From Planctomyces sp. SH-PL14 (GTDB lineage: Bacteria; Planctomycetota; Planctomycetia; Planctomycetales; Planctomycetaceae), in the NCBI RefSeq assembly GCF_001610835.1, contig NZ_CP011270.1, positions 3,800,001 through 3,864,000 on the forward strand: a DNA stretch of 64,000 bases. Reading direction: 5' to 3'. Below, piece by piece: positions 9,491 through 21,248 of the stretch. Under the pieces are notes generated by a model. It saw only the letters and a list, made by a program, of their open reading frames with translations. It searched no databases and had not been told where the DNA came from. Made by a program: the position numbers and the translations under genes. How positions within the stretch are numbered: the stretch's first letter is position 1; each line of letters begins with the position of its first letter.

Positions 9491-10039
9491 CTATCCGCAG
9501 CCGCAACCGCCCGAGCCGCAGCCGCCACCCCCGCCCCCCTTCGGCATTGCCACGAGGCCCTGGGCGGAGACCGGCTGGACCTCGATCACACCGAAGCCCG
9601 CCGCGGCCGCCTGCAGTGCCAGCTTCGTGCACTCCGGCCCGCGGTCATTGAGGACGTAGAGAATCAGCTTCGCCCCATCGAGCGTCACTTCGAGATCGAT
9701 CAGCTGCAGATCGACCTTCCACTCCGCGATCCGCCGCTCCCAGGCGGCGAACTCCCCCTGGAGGGCATTTCGCTGAGCCCGCGCCTTCGCTTCGTCCTCG
9801 GCCGAAACGCTGCGGACGATTTCCATCGGGACCGCGTCGTCTCCGTCTTCGGCCCGCCGGCGGACAATGTCGACGACCGTCGCCAGTTCCAGACCGCGGT
9901 GCGTCTGCACCACGACCTTCTGCCCGCGGCGAACCGCAAGGTCCTCCGGGAAACGCGACCGCGCAACCTCGGGAATCTGCCCGTAACGGACAAGGGCGAT
10001 GGTGCGGGGAACCGAAGCGGACGAGAGAGGAGCAATCAT
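9491..10039 (-). CDS. PSP1-domain (YaaT-like) protein with Cys/Gly-rich tail
   Basis: 182 residues. Residues 14-60 (IALVRYGQIPEVARSRF, then GQKVVVQTHRGLELATVVDI) match the start of the PSP1 C-terminal domain, known from Bacillus YaaT, a cytoplasmic regulatory protein. The rest follows that fold: a helical hairpin (EDEAKARAQRNALQGEFAAWE) and a strand-rich part ending in KLALQAAAAGFGVIEVQPVS. The last 16 residues are only Gly, Ser and Cys, ending GGCGCG; such tails are frequent in planctomycete proteins and may bind metal. No membrane segment. Start ATG 10039 has GAGAGGAG just upstream (AGGAGCAATC before ATG on the coding strand). The role in this organism is unknown. Confidence 0.75.
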   Translation of the reverse strand: MIAPLSSASVPRTIALVRYGQIPEVARSRFPEDLAVRRGQKVVVQTHRGLELATVVDIVRRRAEDGDDAVPMEIVRSVSAEDEAKARAQRNALQGEFAAWERRIAEWKVDLQLIDLEVTLDGAKLILYVLNDRGPECTKLALQAAAAGFGVIEVQPVSAQGLVAMPKGGGGGGCGSGGCGCG

Positions 10040-10174
10040 GACGGATCGACGCTACCGCGCGGCGGTTCCCGGCCGCAAGCGGGACGCGGTCGGAAACGGA
10101 GAGAACGGCGCAGTCGCCAACGCCTGGTGGGGAAAGTCGTCAGGCCCTCATGATGGCGAGCCCGTTGTTGTTGC

Positions 10175-10256
10175 GCCCCTTCAGGGCTTCGGATCGAGCG
10201 CTGCCCAGTTTCCTGGGGCGTTGCCCCAGGCTAGGGTTGTTTCACGCCGTTGGCGT
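10175..10256. repeat. Three-hairpin dispersed-type repeat
   Basis: Three hairpins sit in a row: GCCC...GGGC (10175-10187), CCTGGGGC-GTT-GCCCCAGG (10212-10230) and ACGCC-GTT-GGCGT (10244-10256). The two GTT loops and even spacing suggest one repeat unit and not chance. It lies in a gene-free stretch next to the PSP1 gene start. Confidence 0.55.
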
Positions 10257-10534
10257 TCTCCCAAGCTCAGCAACGTCCGCAATTAGTTGCCCATCTGGTT
10301 ATGGGATAACAACTTGCGAATCAGTCCCACGGATACAATCTTGGGATACAGGGAGCAGATCTAGTCCTGGATACAAAAGGGTCCCCACTTGGATAGAGGG
10401 TTGCAGGACCACGGAGAGTGGACGAAACGCTGATTTTCCTGAGAGTCCGTTACGATTCCAAATCGCGTGCCAACAACTCGTTTCAGCGGTTTTGTCGTTT
10501 GACGTCAGCCATACCCGCGGCCGTTCGAACGCGC
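10257..10534. other. Gene-free stretch, AT-richer than surroundings
   Basis: Together with the hairpin repeat this forms about 500 bases without a convincing gene. Base composition is lower in GC than the flanks (for example TGGTTATGGGATAACAACTT near 10300). I see no coding signal or further repeat; it could hold promoters for unseen transcripts. Confidence 0.4.
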
Positions 10535-10834
10535 CTACGCCTTGGGCCACCTTGGCAGTTTGCCGCCCGGTTTGAAGTCCCGACCGAGGTCGTCGTGAGG
10601 TATGGATGCGCTGCCGTCCTCGTAGCGATTGGCGAGCTTCAGGAAGCGAGTCCCGCGAGGCTCGACGATCAGTGTCCCTGACTCGAATGTCACGAAACTC
10701 AGACCTAGCAATTCGGCCACGTCAGAAAGTCGGCCGCGCATGCCGGCCGCCGGCATCCCCGTCGCGGACCGGCCGGCCACTTCTTCCAAGAGTCGCATTG
10801 CCCCTGCGCCAAGAGTCAGAAGCTCCTGTTTCAC
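10535..10834 (-). CDS. Small winged-helix-like protein, family member A1
   Basis: 99 residues, soluble. An N-terminal helical part (LTLGAGAMRLLEEVAGRS) is followed by a strand-rich part, LLGLSFVTFESGTLIVEPRGTRFLKLANRYEDGSASI. The core SFVTFESGTLIVEPRGTRFL matches EFVEFSDGRLVLLTRGREFL in the next gene upstream, and both share DGSASI and a FKP near the end, so the two are paralogues. The layout (helices, then a two-stranded wing and T/P-x-G) is like a small winged helix, and similar proteins occur near 33.5-34.6 and 58.6-61 kb. No partner or function is evident. Start ATG 10834. Confidence 0.55.
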   Translation of the reverse strand: MKQELLTLGAGAMRLLEEVAGRSATGMPAAGMRGRLSDVAELLGLSFVTFESGTLIVEPRGTRFLKLANRYEDGSASIPHDDLGRDFKPGGKLPRWPKA

Positions 10835-10863
10835 TCGTGCCTCCGTAGGCTTCCGATGAGCCC

Positions 10864-11190
10864 TTAGTTTTGAATGCCCCGGTCACCATCAAACTCCCGC
10901 GGCTTGAACTTCGGCGGGCTCAACAAGTCGTCGTCGATCGATGCACTGCCGTCTTGATGCCGCGAGCATCCCTGGAGGAACTCACGCCCACGAGTGAGCA
11001 GGACCAAACGTCCGTCCGAAAACTCCACGAACTCACAGTCGACCAGTTTCCCGAGACTGTCTAGGTCAACCTCTTCGTTTGCCAATCTGCGGACCTGTTC
11101 AGGGGGAGAGCCGGCTATCTGCAAGAGTTGGAACGCTTCCTTCGCTAACTTGAAGCACTGACTTTGCATCTCTTCACCCGAACGGGCCAC
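10864..11190 (-). CDS. Small winged-helix-like protein, family member A2
   Basis: 108 residues, paralogue of the gene that follows 29 bases downstream on the same strand, so they are probably one transcript. Helical N-terminus (CFKLAKEAFQLLQIAGSPPEQVRRLANE), then DCEFVEFSDGRLVLLTRGREFLQGCSRHQDGSASI and a FKPREF tail. No catalytic motif. Codon use fits the region. The start could be ATG 11190 or the in-frame ATG 8 codons in (MQSQCF). Function unknown; a DNA-binding role is only inferred from the helix-plus-wing pattern. Confidence 0.55.
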   Translation of the reverse strand: MARSGEEMQSQCFKLAKEAFQLLQIAGSPPEQVRRLANEEVDLDSLGKLVDCEFVEFSDGRLVLLTRGREFLQGCSRHQDGSASIDDDLLSPPKFKPREFDGDRGIQN

Positions 11191-11762
11191 GGAATCGCCA
11201 CCCTTGCGGAGCTACGCAATTCGCGGACCGTTGGGCGAACATCGCCACTTCGCGTTCGCCTACCGGGAGTTGCATCATTCGGGCTTGGCGATTCGCCGCC
11301 GCGTGTGAAAGGTCGGCAGCCAGGTCGATCCCCTGCGGGTCCCGATCCACCCTCTTCTGTCGCCTCCGGCCGCAACATGTACACGTGCTGACGGCGGTTC
11401 AAATGGCAGCGGCGTTCGGCCGTAAATGGCATCGCTGGTTCGACTAACATCCTCAGTTTGGCGTCGAACACGTAGTGAACCTCCAAGCCAGTAAGGTTAT
11501 TCCATAGTTGCCGACGCGGCATTCGCCACACCCGCGAATCTGACTTGAGCCCCCCCCCGGGCACGAAGAGCGGCCCACTCATGCGACTGAGGTAGTCCGC
11601 GCATATTTGGCACTCCTTCAAGCTCAAGCAGAGACACGACGGTGGGGCGGCTTGCGGGGTACCCCAGTTGCCGCGTTGGTCCATTTCGGCCCCGCCGAAC
11701 TGCCCCCCAACCAGAAGGACCGTCTCCCTCCCGATTTGACTGAACGAGAAGCCATTCGGCAT
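11145..11762 (-). CDS. Uncertain reading frame next to a dead transposase
   Basis: An open frame of 205 codons beginning MPNGFSFSQIGRETVLLVGG. The first 130 residues have an even, protein-like composition (KECQICADYLSRMSGPLFVPGG, WNNLTGLEVHYVFDAKLRMLVEP), but the last 60 are Arg/Pro/Ser-rich and look non-coding, and the frame overlaps the A2 gene by 46 bases. It may be a real gene whose end has been lost by frameshift. I recognise no family. Its start lies inside the 3' part of the transposase remnant's frame. Confidence 0.25.
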   Translation of the reverse strand: MPNGFSFSQIGRETVLLVGGQFGGAEMDQRGNWGTPQAAPPSCLCLSLKECQICADYLSRMSGPLFVPGGGLKSDSRVWRMPRRQLWNNLTGLEVHYVFDAKLRMLVEPAMPFTAERRCHLNRRQHVYMLRPEATEEGGSGPAGDRPGCRPFTRGGESPSPNDATPGRRTRSGDVRPTVRELRSSARVAIPWPVRVKRCKVSASS

Positions 11763-11798
11763 CGCGTCGAGGGGTTCTCTCAGTGCCGTTCCGAGCAC

Positions 11799-12260
11799 CC
11801 CGGCCGTCCTCCAAGCGGTGATGGCGAACTGCAGGTGGAGAAGTGCGAGATAGTTGGCGGCGGTCTTTTCCCAGCGGGTCAGCAGGCGTCGGGCGCGGTT
11901 CGTCCACGAGTGCAGCCGTTCCACCACCCACCGTCACGCCCGGCCTCGTCGCCGCACAGGACGCGGAGGCTCGGTCCCCTTCCGAGGGATATGGACGACG
12001 TATCCTCGACGGGCCGCCATCTGGCGGATTGTCTGCGCGTCATAGCCCTTGTCCGCGCACAGATGTTGACGACGACGTCGTCGCGGGGGACGGCGAACAG
12101 GAAGGCTTTGGAACGTCTCGATCACCAACTTCTGATCGTGCACGTTGGCGCCGGCCACGGCCACTCCCACCGGCACACCCCGGCCATCAGTCAGCACCGA
12201 GCGTTTGACCCCCAGTTTCCCGCGATCTGTGGGGTTCTTGGCAGGTGTCAGCCTGTCTGC
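11799..12260 (-). pseudogene. IS5-family transposase remnant
   Basis: Reading the minus strand gives NPTDRGKLGVKRSVLTDGRGVPVGVAVAGANVHDQK, then CADKGYDAQTIRQMAARRGYVVHIPRKG, and RWVVERLHSWTNRARRLLTRWEKTAANYLALLHLQFAITAWR. These are the central and C-terminal DDE blocks of IS5/IS427-type transposases, including the terminal E in VVER. A nonsense codon (TGA, 11934-11936) replaces the Arg that normally precedes RWVVER, and the N-terminal third is missing beyond about 12260. No terminal repeats are seen. It is dead and probably old. Confidence 0.8.
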
Positions 12261-12313
12261 GGGAACTCCCGGCGACCTCCACTATTGATCGGCTTTCCGC
12301 CGTCACCTACATT

Positions 12314-12329
12314 CGTGTGTATACACACG
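12314..12329. promoter_or_regulatory. Perfect 16-bp palindrome, likely MarR operator
   Basis: CGTGTGTATACACACG is a perfect inverted repeat 33 bases before the marR-like start. MarR proteins are known to bind such palindromes near their own promoters, so this is the likely autoregulatory site for the regulator and the esterase/xylanase gene behind it. Confidence 0.7.
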
Positions 12330-12361
12330 GTTTCACATGGCCGATCGCTGGGACATGCTCG

Positions 12362-12826
12362 ATGAGACCGAGGGATCGTCTGCCGCATGAACTGAGGGCC
12401 GCTTACATGGCTCTCCATCGCTGTTCCAACACTTGCTTTGCCCAGCTGGGCGTGACAGCCGATCAGTTCGTTCTCTTGGCAACTCTTGAGCGAGGGCACG
12501 CCCTCACTCAGCGTGATCTGGCCGCTCGCATGCCGTCCGATCCCAGCACCGTTCGGGCGATGCTGGTCCTATTGGAAAAGCGGGGCCTCGTCTCGCGCCA
12601 GACACATCCGACAGATGGACGCGCCAGAGCGGTCGCCCTGACAGAGGCGGGCCGACTGAAGTACCGACAGGTCTTCGCGGCCGGCCAGGCCATCAGGGAT
12701 CAGATGGTGAGCTCCCTGAGCGACGCCGAGACAAGATGCCTTTTGAAGCTGCTGGGGCGCGTCTCCGAATCACTGCTGGCCACCACGATGTCCGTGACGG
12801 CCGAGTCAACCGCAAAGAGGAAGTGA
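12362..12826 (+). CDS. MarR-family transcription regulator
   Basis: 154 residues. The winged-helix domain is clear: LGVTADQFVLLATLERGHALTQRDLAARMPSDPSTVRAMLVLLEKRGLVSRQTHPTDGRARAVALTEAG, where DGRARAVALTEAG is the MarR wing. Helices on both sides (RAAYMALHRCSNTCFAQ and the C-terminal SLSDAETRCLLKLLGRVSESLL) form the usual dimer interface. ATG 12362 (MRPRDRLPHEL) is preferred because the longer frame crosses the operator palindrome. It ends 9 bases before the multi-domain esterase/xylanase gene, so it probably represses that gene and itself and is released by a small ligand, perhaps an aromatic acid freed from plant cell wall. The ligand is inference. Confidence 0.88.
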   Translation: MRPRDRLPHELRAAYMALHRCSNTCFAQLGVTADQFVLLATLERGHALTQRDLAARMPSDPSTVRAMLVLLEKRGLVSRQTHPTDGRARAVALTEAGRLKYRQVFAAGQAIRDQMVSSLSDAETRCLLKLLGRVSESLLATTMSVTAESTAKRK

Positions 12827-16366
<3,540 letters not shown>

Positions 16367-16713
16367 GGTTGCCCTTGTCTCCGCGCGAAGGACCTCGGAG
16401 GCCGCCCGAAAGCCCGCCTCAACGCGTATAGGCGATCAGGCCAGCCTGAGTTCCCTCGCTTACCTCGTGCGCATCAAAAATGGGCCGCATCGGTTCGAAC
16501 CGCTGGGCACTCCTAATCCGCTATCGATCTGGCGATTCTGGCCAGCGCGGGCCGTCTGAAGAAAGTACTCGGGATCCGGCGACCGGAGGCGATGCGCAAG
16601 CCGACAGTGCTGGAAGAGAGAGGAGCGGACACCCTCAGTCGTCAGCAATTTTGGGAACTCGCAACTCTCTGTAGGAGGACGGGATGACGGTGGCGTGGGC
16701 CAATCCGTCGCTG
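16367..16713. other. Gene-free stretch after the xylanase gene
   Basis: No convincing gene, RNA or terminator seen. A GC-rich segment just after the stop codon (16370-16420) could fold, but has no clear hairpin with a T-run. Confidence 0.35.
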
Positions 16714-17019
16714 TCACTCAGGATCGAGCAAGTGGTAAAACATTCTTGCCGCCTGGCCAATGACGTGCTGTCGCTCCGTAGAGGTTCGCGCAACGGAGAC
16801 CTTTACCGCTACGTCCTTTTCGTCGTCTTTCTCCGGGCCCTCAGATTGGATACCGAATGGAACTTTCGGAATGACCTGGACAGGCTGTCGTCGAAGCAGT
16901 TTCTGAAGGGAGATCGCGGGATGTGTGCCCACGAACAGATGTTCGCTCGCGATCACGAGCACACAGTCAGAGGCCACAATGCCGAAGAACATGCCTACAA
17001 CGAGGCAAAGTTCGGCCAT
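16714..17019 (-). CDS. Small putative membrane protein, doubtful
   Basis: About 101 residues starting MAELCLVVGMFFGIVASDCVLVIASEH, a single hydrophobic segment that could be a signal anchor, followed by a basic soluble part. The opposite strand also has an open frame of similar size but without a hydrophobic core. No ribosome site is evident before ATG 17019. I recognise no family, and the call rests on the membrane-like N-terminus only. Confidence 0.3.
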   Translation of the reverse strand: MAELCLVVGMFFGIVASDCVLVIASEHLFVGTHPAISLQKLLRRQPVQVIPKVPFGIQSEGPEKDDEKDVAVKVSVARTSTERQHVIGQAARMFYHLLDPE

Positions 17020-17290
17020 CGGAAGGGAGTGCCCTAACCCTCTCAACGTCATTCCAAGCCCGCCTGAGCAAATTGGTTGTTCAAGTTCTGAAGATAGGGC
17101 GGTCGCCCCTCTGCCGTAAGACTCGAAACAGCGCCTTCATTCGGTATTTATCCGCCCCACCTCTCCCTTCCTCGGAGGCCGACTAGCATTGCGTGCGATA
17201 TGGAATCGCGGGTCCTTGCCGGAGGGAAACGTGTTTCCGCCTTCGCCGGCGGGGTGAGGGACACGTAGGTGGTTACACGTCTTTTGCGAC

Positions 17291-18559
17291 TCATACGCCA
17301 TTCACTTTCTTGGGGGCACTGTCAGGCCCGGTGTCGGCGACCCGAACAAAGAACGTTACGGCAGCGACAACCGCGATCCCGGACAGGAACAAGAAGCCGT
17401 AGTCGTATCCTCCGGCATCGACGATCAGGCCGGTCAGATAGTTGCTCGCCGCCGCTCCAAGGCCGATGGCAGTCGCCACCATCCCCTGCGCGAAGTTGAA
17501 CCGGCCGGTCCCTCGTGTCAGGTCCGCCATCATGAGCACCGAGACGACGCCGAAAATGCCGGCCCCGACCCCGTCCAAGATTTGATTCGCGATGAGCAGC
17601 GGTGTGGCGTCGGTCAGCGTGTAGATCAGGCCCCGGATGGGAAGGATTGCGAATCCCAGAAGGAATACCCGTCGGCGGGAGAGAGTCGCCTTCACACTCG
17701 CCAGCAGTGCGACAGGAACCATCGTCACCTGAGCGACGATGATGCACACCGCCATCAGAGTCGCCGCGCTCTCCGGCGACTTGTGACCAACCTTCTGGCC
17801 TACCAGGGGGAGCATGGCCGCGTTGGCGAAATGAAAGAGCACCACTGCGACAGTGAACCAGAGGATTCGGGAGTCGGTCAAAAGTCGTCGAAGCGGGACG
17901 ATTGCGCAGTGGCCGTCGGGACTGTCGGCCCCGCGGGCGAGTTGATGGTCGAGGTCCCTCTCTCGAATCTGAAGCACGCTGATCGCACTGGCGATCGCCA
18001 TGACCGCGACGCCGTAGAAGATCCCCATCGATCCGCAGCACCAGTTGGCCGCGGCGGCCATGACAGCCGACGCCACATTCCCCGCGTGAAAGCAGGCTTC
18101 GTTTCGTCCGAGTCGTGACGCGAGCTGCTCGCGACCGACCAGCCCCAGGCTGATCGCCGCCAGTGCGGGAGGGATCACCGCCACGGTCACACCGGTGAGT
18201 ATCTGAAGGCTGTAGACCGCAGTCCGGGAGCCTGCGGAGTAGAGCGAGACGGACGCCAGGGCGACAACGAGCGCCGCCGCGGCGACGGCCAGCCGCTTTC
18301 GCCGCGTGCTGTCGATCCAGAGGCCGACCAATGTCTGGGTCGCGACTGTTCCGACGAGGAGCATCGCCAGCGCGAGCCCCGCCTCGGATGAAGACCATCC
18401 CCGGCGGCTCGTCAGATCGATGACGAGAAACGGGCCCAGTCCATCCGCAACGTCCGCGAGAAAGAACGCCGTCACGTCGAGAGCCCGATCGCTCCAGCGT
18501 CTCCCACCAATCGCCGTCACTGGAACGGACGGGGGACAGTCCGACAAGATCTCCGACAT
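17291..18559 (-). CDS. Major facilitator superfamily transporter
   Basis: 422 residues with about 12 hydrophobic helices and no catalytic domain, typical of MFS. The N-half motif after helix 2 is LVGLWIDSTRRKRL, close to the MFS motif A pattern (G-x-x-x-D-x-x-x-R). The central loop (RERDLDHQLARGADSPDGHC) separates the two halves. ATG 18559 (MSEILSD) has GGGAG 7 bases upstream and is better than an upstream TTG. It lies 42 bases behind the DMT-like gene on the same strand, so the two are probably one operon. The substrate cannot be told from sequence; drug or metabolite export is the usual guess. Confidence 0.88.
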   Translation of the reverse strand: MSEILSDCPPSVPVTAIGGRRWSDRALDVTAFFLADVADGLGPFLVIDLTSRRGWSSSEAGLALAMLLVGTVATQTLVGLWIDSTRRKRLAVAAAALVVALASVSLYSAGSRTAVYSLQILTGVTVAVIPPALAAISLGLVGREQLASRLGRNEACFHAGNVASAVMAAAANWCCGSMGIFYGVAVMAIASAISVLQIRERDLDHQLARGADSPDGHCAIVPLRRLLTDSRILWFTVAVVLFHFANAAMLPLVGQKVGHKSPESAATLMAVCIIVAQVTMVPVALLASVKATLSRRRVFLLGFAILPIRGLIYTLTDATPLLIANQILDGVGAGIFGVVSVLMMADLTRGTGRFNFAQGMVATAIGLGAAASNYLTGLIVDAGGYDYGFLFLSGIAVVAAVTFFVRVADTGPDSAPKKVNGV

Positions 18560-18601
18560 GATCCAACTCCCGGTCAACGGTGAGAGAAGGGAGAGGACGG
18601 C

Positions 18602-18952
18602 CTACGACCTGAAGACGAAGAACACGGCGCCGCACAGGCAAAGTCCTGCCCACGCGAAGTTCCAGTTGACCGGCCGATTCATGTAGTACACCGAGAATGG
18701 GACGAACACGGACAACGTGACCACCTCCTGCAGGATCTTGAGCTGCCCGAGGCTCAGTCGGTGGGCATCGCCGTAGCGGTTCGCGGGAACCTGCACGAGA
18801 TACTCGAAGAAGGCGATCAGCCAGCTCACAAGAACCGCGACATACCACGGGCGATCGGCCAGATCCTTCAGGTGGCCATACCAGGCAAAGGTCATGAATA
18901 CGTTGGAAATCGCCAACAATGTGACGACGGTTGGAATCACCAGTGGAGACAT
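18602..18952 (-). CDS. DUF486/DMT-type small membrane protein
   Basis: 116 residues with four hydrophobic helices: MSPLVIPTVVTLLAISNVFMTFAWYGHL, YVAVLVSWLIAFFEYLVQVPANR, QLKILQEVVTLSVFVPFSVYY and WNFAWAGLCLCGAVFFVF. The blocks TFAWYGHLK, FFEYLVQVPANR and LKILQE...VFVPFSV are the hallmark of the DUF486 family, a half-size relative of drug/metabolite transporters. ATG 18952 is chosen over an upstream in-frame codon because the helix starts there. It precedes the MFS gene by 42 bases. The function of the family is not established. Confidence 0.88.
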   Translation of the reverse strand: MSPLVIPTVVTLLAISNVFMTFAWYGHLKDLADRPWYVAVLVSWLIAFFEYLVQVPANRYGDAHRLSLGQLKILQEVVTLSVFVPFSVYYMNRPVNWNFAWAGLCLCGAVFFVFRS

Positions 18953-19056
18953 GGCGTGGTTCGCAAGACAGGCCGCGGGATCGGAATACCCCAAGGTTGG
19001 CCGCGAACCTTAAACGGTGATGAGAGCGACCGTCGTGACGAACACCCGTCGAGCGA

Positions 19057-20535
19057 TCAAGTCATTGCGGAGGTTGGAAGGAGGACCGTCACCGTGGTCC
19101 CGTTTCCCGGCGTCGACTGGAGGGCGACTGTTCCTCCATGGGCCTCGACAATCTCCCTCACGATGCTGAGGCCCAGACCGGTCCCCGTCTCCCCATGCTG
19201 CGTTCGGGCCGAATCGCCGCGAGTGAAGCGGTCGAACACGGTCGCCTGACTCGCGAGAGGGATACCCGGGCCGCGATCCTCAACCGTCAGGGTAACCTTG
19301 ACGGAGCTGTCCTCACATGGCCGCGGCTCGACGGAGACCAGGACCTCTCCTCCCAGATGGTTGTAGCGGATGGCGTTGGTCAGCAGATTCGTCACCACCT
19401 GTCCGAGCTGTCCCGCATCTCCGAGCGACCGACTGGGGGCAAGTTTTGTGCTGACTCGGACCTTTCGCTCCTGTGCCAGTGGCCTCAGGAGGTCCACGAC
19501 GTCACGCGTGATCTGAGCCAGGTCGAGCGGGTCGCGTCGTGCCAGTAGCTGGCCACCGTCGGCTCGACTCAACAGCAGCAGGTCGTCGACTAACCTCTTC
19601 ATGCGTCTCGCCGCATCCCGGCACGTTCCGAGGGCGCCCTGGTAGTCTTCGGATGCCCGTTCCCGAGATAGTGCGTGTTCCGCCTGCGCGAGGATCACCG
19701 CGACCGGAGTCCGGAGTTCATGAGAGGCGTCGGCCGTGAAGCGGGACTGCCGATCAAAGGCCTGCTCCAGCCTCAGAAGCATGGCGTTAAAGACCGTCGC
19801 AAGCTGACCGACTTCGATGATTGTCGACTCAGCGGGAAGACGTTCCTTGAGGTTTCGATCGGAAACCCGCTTTGCCGATACGGCCATGCGACGCAATGGA
19901 GTCGAGATCCGGTCGGCGAGCCAGACGGCAGCGATTGCTCCGATCACCAGTGCGACCATCGCGCCGGTTGCCAGCCGCACGGCCAGCCGCCCTAGATCGT
20001 CAGACTCCTTTGCCAAGGGGCGCCCGATCCGGAGTTGTCCGCCATCAGGCGTTGCGACAACGATGTCGAGCCGAGGGCCGCTGACCTGCGTCTCGAAGGG
20101 ATGGGGCCCTTCCCGCTTTGGTCGCCGATCGAGTGGACCGATTCCAGCGGGAACGTTTCCCTTCTCAACGACCTTCACTCCTGCCGAGTTCCACAGAGCG
20201 AAGAATGCCTGATCCCGCGGAGCCGGTCCGAATCGATGGAAGTACGTTTCCGGAATTCGGAGAGATGTCGGTGCGGTCCCTTCATTCAGCTCGCGAACCA
20301 GGATCTCGGCCGCTGCCAGAAGGTCGGCTTCTGCCTGATGATGCACTGCCCTGGACATCATCCAGTAGATCGCCCCGGCGAACGTGGCGACAACGGCGGC
20401 CAGAAGGCCCACATGCGATGCGGTCAGCACACTGCGGAGCGTCCATGCGCGGTGCGACGGCCAATCCGCAGCCGGGTTCGGGGACGCTGCGGAGGATGGG
20501 GGCGTTTCGGCTTCCGGTTTATTCGGGGATGACAT
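19057..20535 (-). CDS. Sensor histidine kinase (HAMP-HisKA-HATPase)
   Basis: 492 residues. Membrane helix 1 (about 35-60), an extracytoplasmic sensor loop (61-185), helix 2 (187-207), HAMP (208-262, DRISTPLRRMAVSAKRVSDRNL), HisKA with SHELRTP (H272) and an HATPase domain with N box (NLLTNAIRYN), G1 (EDRGPGIP), F box (FDRF) and G2 (TGTGLGLSI). It would autophosphorylate H272 and pass the phosphate to the response regulator encoded just before it. The start ATG 20535 overlaps the end of that regulator by 17 bases, so translation is probably coupled. Similar in layout to CusS/TctE-type kinases; the signal is unknown. Confidence 0.94.
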   Translation of the reverse strand: MSSPNKPEAETPPSSAASPNPAADWPSHRAWTLRSVLTASHVGLLAAVVATFAGAIYWMMSRAVHHQAEADLLAAAEILVRELNEGTAPTSLRIPETYFHRFGPAPRDQAFFALWNSAGVKVVEKGNVPAGIGPLDRRPKREGPHPFETQVSGPRLDIVVATPDGGQLRIGRPLAKESDDLGRLAVRLATGAMVALVIGAIAAVWLADRISTPLRRMAVSAKRVSDRNLKERLPAESTIIEVGQLATVFNAMLLRLEQAFDRQSRFTADASHELRTPVAVILAQAEHALSRERASEDYQGALGTCRDAARRMKRLVDDLLLLSRADGGQLLARRDPLDLAQITRDVVDLLRPLAQERKVRVSTKLAPSRSLGDAGQLGQVVTNLLTNAIRYNHLGGEVLVSVEPRPCEDSSVKVTLTVEDRGPGIPLASQATVFDRFTRGDSARTQHGETGTGLGLSIVREIVEAHGGTVALQSTPGNGTTVTVLLPTSAMT

Positions 20536-21172
20536 AACCCTGGCCCCGTCGCGTCTCAATGGTGTCTGGTCCGAGCTTCTTGCGGAGATAAGAGACGTAG
20601 ACATCGAGAAGATTCGACGCCGCCTCGTCATTCTCGTCAAAGAGGTGGTCATACAGCTCGGAGCGGCTGACCACTTTTCCACGGTGAAGCGCGAGATACT
20701 GGAACAGTCCGTACTCCCTCGCCGTCAGCGGAATTTCCTCACCACTTCGGCTGACCGTCTGCGAACGCATGTCGAGAAGCAGGTCGCCAATCGTGACTGT
20801 CGATTTCGTTCGGCCCGCGGCGCGTCGGATCAGGGCTCGCAATCGAGCCAGCAGTTCCACACGCTCGAATGGCTTGGACAGAAAGTCGTCCCCGCCGAGA
20901 TCGAGACCGAGGACCCGATCCGAGAGGGAGTCACGTGCCGAAAGAATCAACACAGGCGTGTGGTGCGTTTCCCGAAGTTGTTCGAGGAGCTTCCAGCCAT
21001 CGATTTTGGGAAGCATGATGTCCAGAACGATGGCGTCATAAGGCCAGGACTGGGCCTTCGCGAGTCCATCGGCACCATCTGGCGCGACGTCAACCGCGTA
21101 GCCGTCGTCCTCCAGCATGCCGATCAGCAGCCGCCGGAGTTCCGGTTGATCCTCGATGACCAGAAGACGCAT
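20519..21172 (-). CDS. OmpR/PhoB-type response regulator
   Basis: 217 residues. Receiver domain with acidic pair (EDQ), phospho-acceptor D51 in AIVLDIMLP, and K100 in FLSKPF. The C-terminal winged helix (about 128-217) has LTAREYGLFQYLALHRGKVVSRSELYDHLFD, SNLLDVYVSYLRKKLG and the wing RRGQGYVIPE. It partners the histidine kinase whose gene overlaps its end. ATG 21172 opens directly on MRLLVIEDQ. The secreted OB-fold gene lies 76 bases upstream on the same strand and may belong to the same transcript or regulon. Confidence 0.95.
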   Translation of the reverse strand: MRLLVIEDQPELRRLLIGMLEDDGYAVDVAPDGADGLAKAQSWPYDAIVLDIMLPKIDGWKLLEQLRETHHTPVLILSARDSLSDRVLGLDLGGDDFLSKPFERVELLARLRALIRRAAGRTKSTVTIGDLLLDMRSQTVSRSGEEIPLTAREYGLFQYLALHRGKVVSRSELYDHLFDENDEAASNLLDVYVSYLRKKLGPDTIETRRGQGYVIPE

Positions 21173-21248
21173 CGAACTCTGCTCTAGGGGTTCGTAAGTC
21201 GAGAGAACAGAGGCGCGACCGAATGGCCGCGCCTCCTGGCAGCGTATC

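Noticed and set aside
17322-18848. Minus-strand open frame of 508 codons across the MFS and DMT-like genes
   Set aside because: It is a shifted frame of the same strand; the MFS and DUF486 proteins give real membrane helices.
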